Of a stretch of DNA of 64,000 nt, positions 63,401-64,000 are shown in pieces. Position numbers and translations under genes: made by a program. Source of the stretch: Limnomonas spitsbergensis (Eukaryota > Chlorophyta > Chlorophyceae > Chlamydomonadales); contig JAYJMM010000114.1 of NCBI GenBank assembly GCA_037349105.1, positions 310,001 through 374,000 on the forward strand. Reading direction: 5' to 3'. How positions within the stretch are numbered: position 1 is the first letter of the stretch; the number at the start of each line of letters is the position of its first letter. Below the pieces are notes generated by a model. The model saw only the letters and a program-made list of their open reading frames with translations, was not told the DNA's origin and ran no database searches.

Positions 63401-63509
63401 ACCACCTCACCTGCCCCCTGGGCTTGCCCCTCCTGTCCCTCAATGGCAACCACGTGGGCGCGTTGTACTGCTTGGGCGTGTCGCTGATACTGCTGATGCA
63501 GATGCGGAT
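43977..63509 (-). CDS. Inositol polyphosphate 5-phosphatase with C2 domain (>=14 exons, 5' partial)
   Basis: Spans 19.5 kb on the minus strand. All exon joins keep frame and rebuild an IPPc domain with every signature: CCTWNVGN, VQEC, LLLFARND, NKGGVAI, NSHLAAHQDK, FWMGDLNYR, PPTFK, LPAWCDRVLY, SDHKPVSAVF. Enzymes of this family remove the 5-phosphate of inositol phosphates/phosphoinositides with Mg2+. A C2-type beta domain follows (GNVHLVISSISVEGLFVL, TPVVRQSRSPVWNEPF, VRVVDRQDGKLLPSSG), likely for membrane binding. Two low-complexity inserts (~560 residues in all, exons 3-5) sit inside the IPPc fold between VQEC and RAMGPNYSLV. The product in the window is >1,480 aa. Further 5' exons lie beyond the window. 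Introns are full of splice-edge tandem repeats. Confidence 0.88.
45602..45733 (-). CDS. 5-phosphatase exon 13: C2 domain middle
   Basis: 44 codons, phase 0: GHSLVDGEFRTPVVRQSRSP, VWNEPFNIAIKPAVAEDLYN, YRLL. TPVV..S.SPVWNE.F is the classic C2 strand pair. Acceptor CTGCAG, donor CTG|GTAGGT. Confidence 0.9.
45750..46060 (-). repeat. Tandem copies of the exon-13 acceptor edge
   Basis: CTGCAGGGCCACAGCCTTG (minus) near 45,860 and a weaker copy near 46,005 repeat the start of exon 13 in a ~130-bp unit, with GGCTCGGGAGGTGGCTGAC-like spacer. Confidence 0.65.
46490..46694 (-). repeat. Duplicated exon-12 donor edge
   Basis: Minus-strand CATGGTGGGTGGAGGGAGG near 46,520-46,545 repeats the exon-12 donor at 46694, with a shared GTGAGCATGA stretch. 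Confidence 0.6.
46695..46925 (-). CDS. 5-phosphatase exon 12: SDHKPV and start of C2
   Basis: 77 codons, phase 0: VLDYFCAPNVSSSDHKPVSA closes the IPPc domain (His of SDHKPV is catalytic); then QGNVHLVISSISVEGLFVLR and NSYVMLM open the C2-type domain. Acceptor CCGTAG, donor ATG|GTGGGT. Confidence 0.9.
46926..47035 (-). repeat. Duplicated exon-12 acceptor edge with telomere-like spacer
   Basis: Minus-strand CCGTAG plus GTCCTTGACTACTTCTGTGC is repeated at ~46,980-47,020, ~95 bp from the true exon start; the spacer is TTTAGGGTTC-type sequence. Confidence 0.85.
47210..47690 (+). repeat. 25-bp minisatellite (GGGGGACATACCTGTACCGCCTAGA)
   Basis: About 18 copies, in intron 11. Confidence 0.95.
47780..48144 (-). 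repeat. 30-bp array repeating the exon-11 splice donor
   Basis: Each unit reads (minus) GGCAGGCAGGCCCAG|GTGAGG, the end of exon 11 with its donor. About 11 extra copies lie downstream; some are altered (CCTAGGC, CCCGGGC). Confidence 0.9.
48145..48243 (-). CDS. 5-phosphatase exon 11: PAWCDR motif
   Basis: 33 codons, phase 0: VDRRDGLHYKSQRLPAWCDR, VLYRANVPCRQAQ. It completes the FPPTFK....R.PAWCDRVL signature. Acceptor TTCAAG, donor CAG|GTGGGG. Confidence 0.9.
48244..48456 (-). other. Intron 10 with direct-repeat ends (AAG|GT duplication)
   Basis: Exon 10 ends CCCACCCACCTTCAAG|GT and the intron ends CTCACCCACCTTCAAG|GT. Inside lie degraded copies of the same segment (GGCGGATGGGAAGTCAATGG near 48,305). 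Confidence 0.8.
48457..48576 (-). CDS. 5-phosphatase exon 10
   Basis: 40 codons, phase 0: IQGGDYPQLLHTDQLHKEMA to GAIDFPPTFK. Acceptor CCACAG, donor AAG|GTGTGA. Confidence 0.9.
48950..49378 (+). repeat. 11-bp minisatellite (GGGCTAGGCAT)n
   Basis: About 38 almost perfect copies; two units carry TGGTCT. Intron 9. Confidence 0.97.
49590..49935 (+). repeat. 31-bp minisatellite (GGTTTGGGATGGAGGGTTCA...)
   Basis: About 11 copies containing GGGTTCAGGGTCCTAAAG. Intron 9. Confidence 0.95.
49936..51025. other. Rest of intron 9, AT-rich with telomere-like motifs
   Basis: TTAGGGTTTATGG and CCCTAAACCCTAAACCC around 50,260-50,310, then AT-rich sequence without repeats or coding potential that I can defend. 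Confidence 0.4.
51030..51305 (+). repeat. 41-bp minisatellite (CATGTACATATATTCTGAAC...)
   Basis: About 6.5 copies with GAACACCGGTCATAAATAC; directly downstream of the exon-9 donor. Confidence 0.95.
51330..51445 (-). CDS. 5-phosphatase exon 9: GDLNYR catalytic motif
   Basis: 2 + 38 codons: YHHVFWMGDLNYRLDYGTQS, THPTESPSQPEFDEVVSK. Asp and Asn of GDLNYR belong to the active site. Acceptor CCCTCAG, donor AAG|GTGAGG. Confidence 0.92.
51500..51660 (-). repeat. Duplicated, diverged copies of exon 9
   Basis: Minus strand 51,580-51,508: CCGCAG then GGCTATCC..., encoding YPLVFWVGDLKYRQDYGTQS, THPT; the donor is lost. A shorter copy near 51,620-51,640 has TGCAG plus GCTATCATCACGTGTC. Confidence 0.85.
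51977..52155 (+). repeat. hAT-like MITE copy
   Basis: CAGCGTTTCTTCGTGTGACT, TACATGTCAGCTACACTCCG, CTCTGGCCGGAAGCC, GGTCCGGCCTAGGTTTC. 3' end unclear. Intron 8. Confidence 0.6.
52397..52476 (-). CDS. 5-phosphatase exon 8
   Basis: 1 + 26 codons + 1: TKVRNSNYRDIVRGIRIDPH, GMDVLT. RN..Y..I is the usual IPPc continuation. Acceptor TTTGCAG, donor ACAG|GTATGG. Confidence 0.88.
52490..52660 (+). repeat. Telomere-like TTAGGG/AAGGG repeats
   Basis: Alternating GGGCTTAGGGTTTAGGGCTAAGGG-type motifs, irregular. Confidence 0.7.
52660..53140. other. Intron 7, upper part: LINE-tail remnant, otherwise nothing
   Basis: CTGCTGAACGCTCGGCTGCG near 52,765 matches the LINE-tail repeat at 43,620 and 25,45x. No coding sequence recognised. 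Confidence 0.4.
53150..53512 (+). repeat. ~30-bp repeats AGATCCTGAACCCTAACCGA
   Basis: About ten diverged units around GATCCTGAACCCTAA, up to the exon-7 donor. Confidence 0.8.
53516..53692 (-). CDS. 5-phosphatase exon 7: NKGG and NSHLAAH core
   Basis: 1 + 58 codons + 2 bases: LLLFARNDVCAAVNRVEKGV, VATNKGGVAIGIRIWDTEL, CFVNSHLAAHQD. The NKG and SH...H motifs are catalytic/structural residues. The donor AA|GTGGGT leaves AA, completed by G of exon 8 to give Lys. Confidence 0.92.
53800..54005 (-). repeat. Tandem copies of the exon-7 acceptor region
   Basis: Minus-strand TGCCACACCGTGTCCCCATCAG recurs in part near 53,820-53,850, 53,865-53,905 and 53,950-54,000, matching the sequence that precedes and includes the AG of exon 7. 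Confidence 0.75.
54327..55722 (+). repeat. 47-bp satellite, ~30 copies, with palindrome and telomere-like core
   Basis: Unit: GAAATAGGGGCGTACCAGTA, CTGGTCCTTTCTAACCCTAA, ACTAAGG. Contains the 12-bp palindrome ACCAGTACTGGT and CTAACCCTAAAC. Variants differ at TTCC/TTTC, CTGAAC/CTAAAC and CTTAGG/CTAAGG. Fills most of intron 6. Confidence 0.98.
55818..55924 (-). CDS. 5-phosphatase exon 6
   Basis: 35 codons plus two bases: DAATSGPFRSVWEAHVNRAM, GPNYSLVKSAHMGQI. This returns to the IPPc fold (W...V...LG..Y.LV....M.QIRL). Donor CAG|GTGGGA; the split Arg codon AG|G joins to exon 7. Confidence 0.88.
55925..56240 (-). repeat. Tandem copies of the exon-6 acceptor edge
   Basis: Three extra copies, ~100 bp apart (about 56,025, 56,125 and 56,225), of minus-strand TCAGGATGCGGC...CAGCGGCC, i.e. 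the AG acceptor and first ~15 codons of exon 6 (DAATSGPFRSV-like). Confidence 0.9.
56496..57334 (-). CDS. 5-phosphatase exon 5: second low-complexity insert
   Basis: Two bases plus 279 codons, PLDPSRPSGAPGMPSWLG to EAGRRVGPKGRGAA. Ala/Gly/Pro/Ser-rich, no domain. Acceptor CACACAG, donor GCG|GTGAGT. Confidence 0.8.
57335..57490 (-). repeat. Duplicated exon-5 acceptor edge
   Basis: Minus-strand CTGCCTGCACACAG with CCCCTTGG occurs at the true exon start (57334) and, diverged, at ~57,470. Confidence 0.7.
57500..58084. other. Intron 4: CAGCTACATC-like repeats, no gene
   Basis: TTCAGCTACATC-type short repeats near 57,520-57,570, possibly MITE-derived; nothing else recognised. Confidence 0.4.
58085..58225 (-). 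repeat. hAT-like MITE copy
   Basis: Minus orientation: GCGGCCGCAAAAGGCCCGAT, TGGACCAGCCTATGACTGG, GGGCCTCCGGTCAGCGGCC, GCTGAGTCACGAAAAAATAA. Confidence 0.65.
58268..58436 (-). CDS. 5-phosphatase exon 4
   Basis: 56 codons plus one base: GDLVPGNWPPLASMRLSTLK to RPTSPDNANREG. Acceptor TCGCAG, donor GG|GTGGGT. Frame fits exons 3 and 5. Ser-rich, part of the insert. Confidence 0.75.
58437..59225 (-). repeat. Array repeating the exon-4 acceptor edge, 9 extra copies
   Basis: 80-90-bp units. Each carries (minus) a purine-poor stretch, an AG, then GGAGATCTGGTGCC...GGC and the GTCGAC of exon 4 (for example at 58,508, 58,598, 58,687, 58,856, 58,937, 59,100, 59,180). Some units read GGGGATCTGGTCTTCGGC instead. 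Confidence 0.92.
59285..59461 (-). repeat. Duplicated exon-3 donor edge
   Basis: Minus-strand GGTGGTCATTAGTGCTCATG...GGTAGGTCTCG near 59,345-59,325 resembles the end of exon 3 (GGTGGTCATGACGGACGTG|GTGGGTCTCG). Confidence 0.6.
59462..60159 (-). CDS. 5-phosphatase exon 3: VQEC motif plus low-complexity insert
   Basis: Begins mid-codon, G|GT, giving GVQECTYKPGGRVG, so the catalytic Glu is kept. The remaining ~220 residues are Gly/Ser/Ala/His-rich (SYVGGDGTPHHHNHMLG, GLGGGGGGG, AAAAAA) and end SSVVMTDV at a GTGGGT donor. Ordinary IPPc proteins have only a short loop here. Confidence 0.85.
60160..61420 (-). repeat. 135-bp array repeating the exon-3 acceptor edge, 8-9 extra copies
   Basis: Eight units at exact 135-bp spacing (GCCACGCTGCCC at 60259, 60394, 60529, 60664, 60799, 60934, 61069, 61204; true exon copy at 60111) and a weak one near 61,385. 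Each has (minus) CCTAG|GTTTGCAAGAGTGTGCG, frame-compatible LQECAYKPGGHVGSVAGG, and then a GTGAGG donor. Spacer: AAGGGTAAAAGGTGAAGGG-type. Confidence 0.95.
61560..61945 (-). repeat. Tandem copies of the exon-2 donor edge
   Basis: Minus strand: copies of LEQWLSGVADQEHDLVAVG followed by GT at about 61,780-61,720 and (frame-shifted by one base) 61,895-61,835, and a decayed one at ~61,620-61,570; unit ~110 bp. Confidence 0.85.
61946..62099 (-). CDS. 5-phosphatase exon 2: start of IPPc domain
   Basis: 51 codons plus one base. It contains RPLDVMCCTWNVGNAKPPEE and DQEHDLVAI. The Asn of WNVGN is the first metal/phosphate-site residue of the family. Acceptor GCGCAG, donor ATAG|GTGAGG. Confidence 0.88.
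62100..62430 (+). repeat. GGATCTGGATCTG repeats in ~120-bp higher-order units
   Basis: Three related units containing GATCTGGATCTGGATC, ATACATCAGGG and AGTGAA(T/C), upstream of exon 2. Confidence 0.8.
62655..63050 (+). repeat. ~31-bp minisatellite (AGGAAAGATATACGTCCT)
   Basis: About 12 copies of CCTAGGAAAGAAAGAAAGGA-type units, purine-rich. Intron 1. Confidence 0.95.
63411..63509 (-). CDS. 5-phosphatase exon 1 (first in window)
   Basis: 33 codons, phase 0 at both ends: IRICISSISDTPKQYNAPTW, then a basic LPLRDRRGKPRGQ. Acceptor CCTCAG, donor CAG|GTGAGG. It joins directly to VQVQIYYVAERVH. The function of this N-terminal part is unclear. Confidence 0.65.
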
Positions 63510-63699
63510 CTGAGGAGGCGGTACATTGAGAAGGGGGGAAAGGTGTGACCAAGTGGCAGTACAGGAAGTAACATCTAGGAAAATGGAAGGTCTACAAGTT
63601 GGTTTACTAGCCAAGCTATTTTTGTAAGCCATAAGCGAAAAAATATAAAAAGCAATTGGCCCCGTCAATTCTTTGAAGGGGGCCCTGTTTTTAAGATTC

Positions 63700-63944
63700 G
63701 CATATGGTTGATAAAAATAGCTTGGCTATTTTTGAGTTTCACTGTTGCGAGCAAACTCCCCAGGCAGGCGACTTCACGCATTGGCTACAGCAATTGTCCA
63801 CAGCGTCACAGCCCGATTACCGCTTCCCTTCCTGACCAGGGGAGCTTCCCTCCCTATACAGCATCACTGCCCGTATCCCGCTTCCCTTCCTGACCATTCT
63901 CTTTTCGGCAACCTCAACCTTCGGTTGGCTGCCCTGCAACTCCC
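63700..63944. other. Upstream flank: hairpin and short duplication
   Basis: AAAAATAGCTTGGCTATTTTT (63,714-63,734) is a perfect 9-bp inverted repeat with a 3-nt loop. CCGCTTCCCTTCCTGACCA occurs twice (~63,820, ~63,880). No exon recognised. Confidence 0.45.
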
Positions 63945-64000
63945 AAAGGCCCGATTACGACTAAAACCGGACTGGCATTCGACTGGTGGCCAAAGCAGCA
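63945..64000 (-). repeat. hAT-like MITE, cut by window end
   Basis: GGCCCGATTACGACTAAAAC, ACTGGTGGCCAAAGCAGCA, as in the copy at 58,090-58,150. Confidence 0.5.

Overview
The window is a repeat-laden nuclear region of a eukaryote, most likely a green alga (Chlorophyta). The reasons are: many telomere-like TTTAGGG/CCCTAAA-type motifs scattered through introns, TGTAA-type 3' ends on genes and retroelements, GC-rich exons with Gly/Ala-rich low-complexity inserts, and algal-looking LINE and Gypsy elements. I cannot name the species. No rRNA, tRNA, CRISPR or prokaryotic operon was found.

Region by region: (1) 1-7,232 is the 3' part of a Ty3/Gypsy retrotransposon (+). Its pol region runs RT, RNase H, cytosine-C5 DNA methyltransferase, integrase, PHD finger, and then a second methyltransferase-like domain with an NPPA motif in a shifted frame. 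This is the most striking system here: an element that appears to carry its own epigenetic writer and reader. (2) 7,600-11,590 is a broken gag-protease element sharing the same G-rich polypurine tract. (3) 11,700-16,600 holds unrecognised ORFs, LINE tails and degenerate telomere-like repeats. (4) 16,646-22,907 (-) is a complete four-exon gene for a ~794-residue coiled-coil protein; all introns are phase 0 and one is GC-AG. (5) 23,390-25,230 is a decayed LINE (+). (6) 27,372-34,501 (-) holds exons of a Gln-rich / Cys-Gly-rich / AP2-like protein. (7) 35,687-38,938 is a 3.2-kb decanucleotide minisatellite. (8) 39-43.7 kb holds MITE and LINE fragments. (9) 43,977-63,509 (-) is a 19.5-kb, at least 14-exon gene for an inositol polyphosphate 5-phosphatase with a C2 domain; its 5' end is beyond the right edge.

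The 5-phosphatase exons were joined by hand. All junctions keep frame and rebuild the whole IPPc catalytic set (WNVGN, VQEC, NKGG, NSHLAAH, GDLNYR, PAWCDR, SDHKPV). Many of its introns contain tandem arrays whose repeat unit includes the edge of the neighbouring exon with its splice site: 8-10 extra acceptor copies at exons 3 and 4, ~11 extra donor copies at exon 11, and smaller sets at exons 2, 6, 7, 9, 12 and 13. The AP2-like gene shows the same pattern. One intron (48,244-48,456) is flanked by a direct repeat containing AAG|GT, as expected for intron birth by tandem duplication. A dispersed hAT-like MITE family (about 10 copies, two with perfect 8-bp target duplications) fills many gaps.
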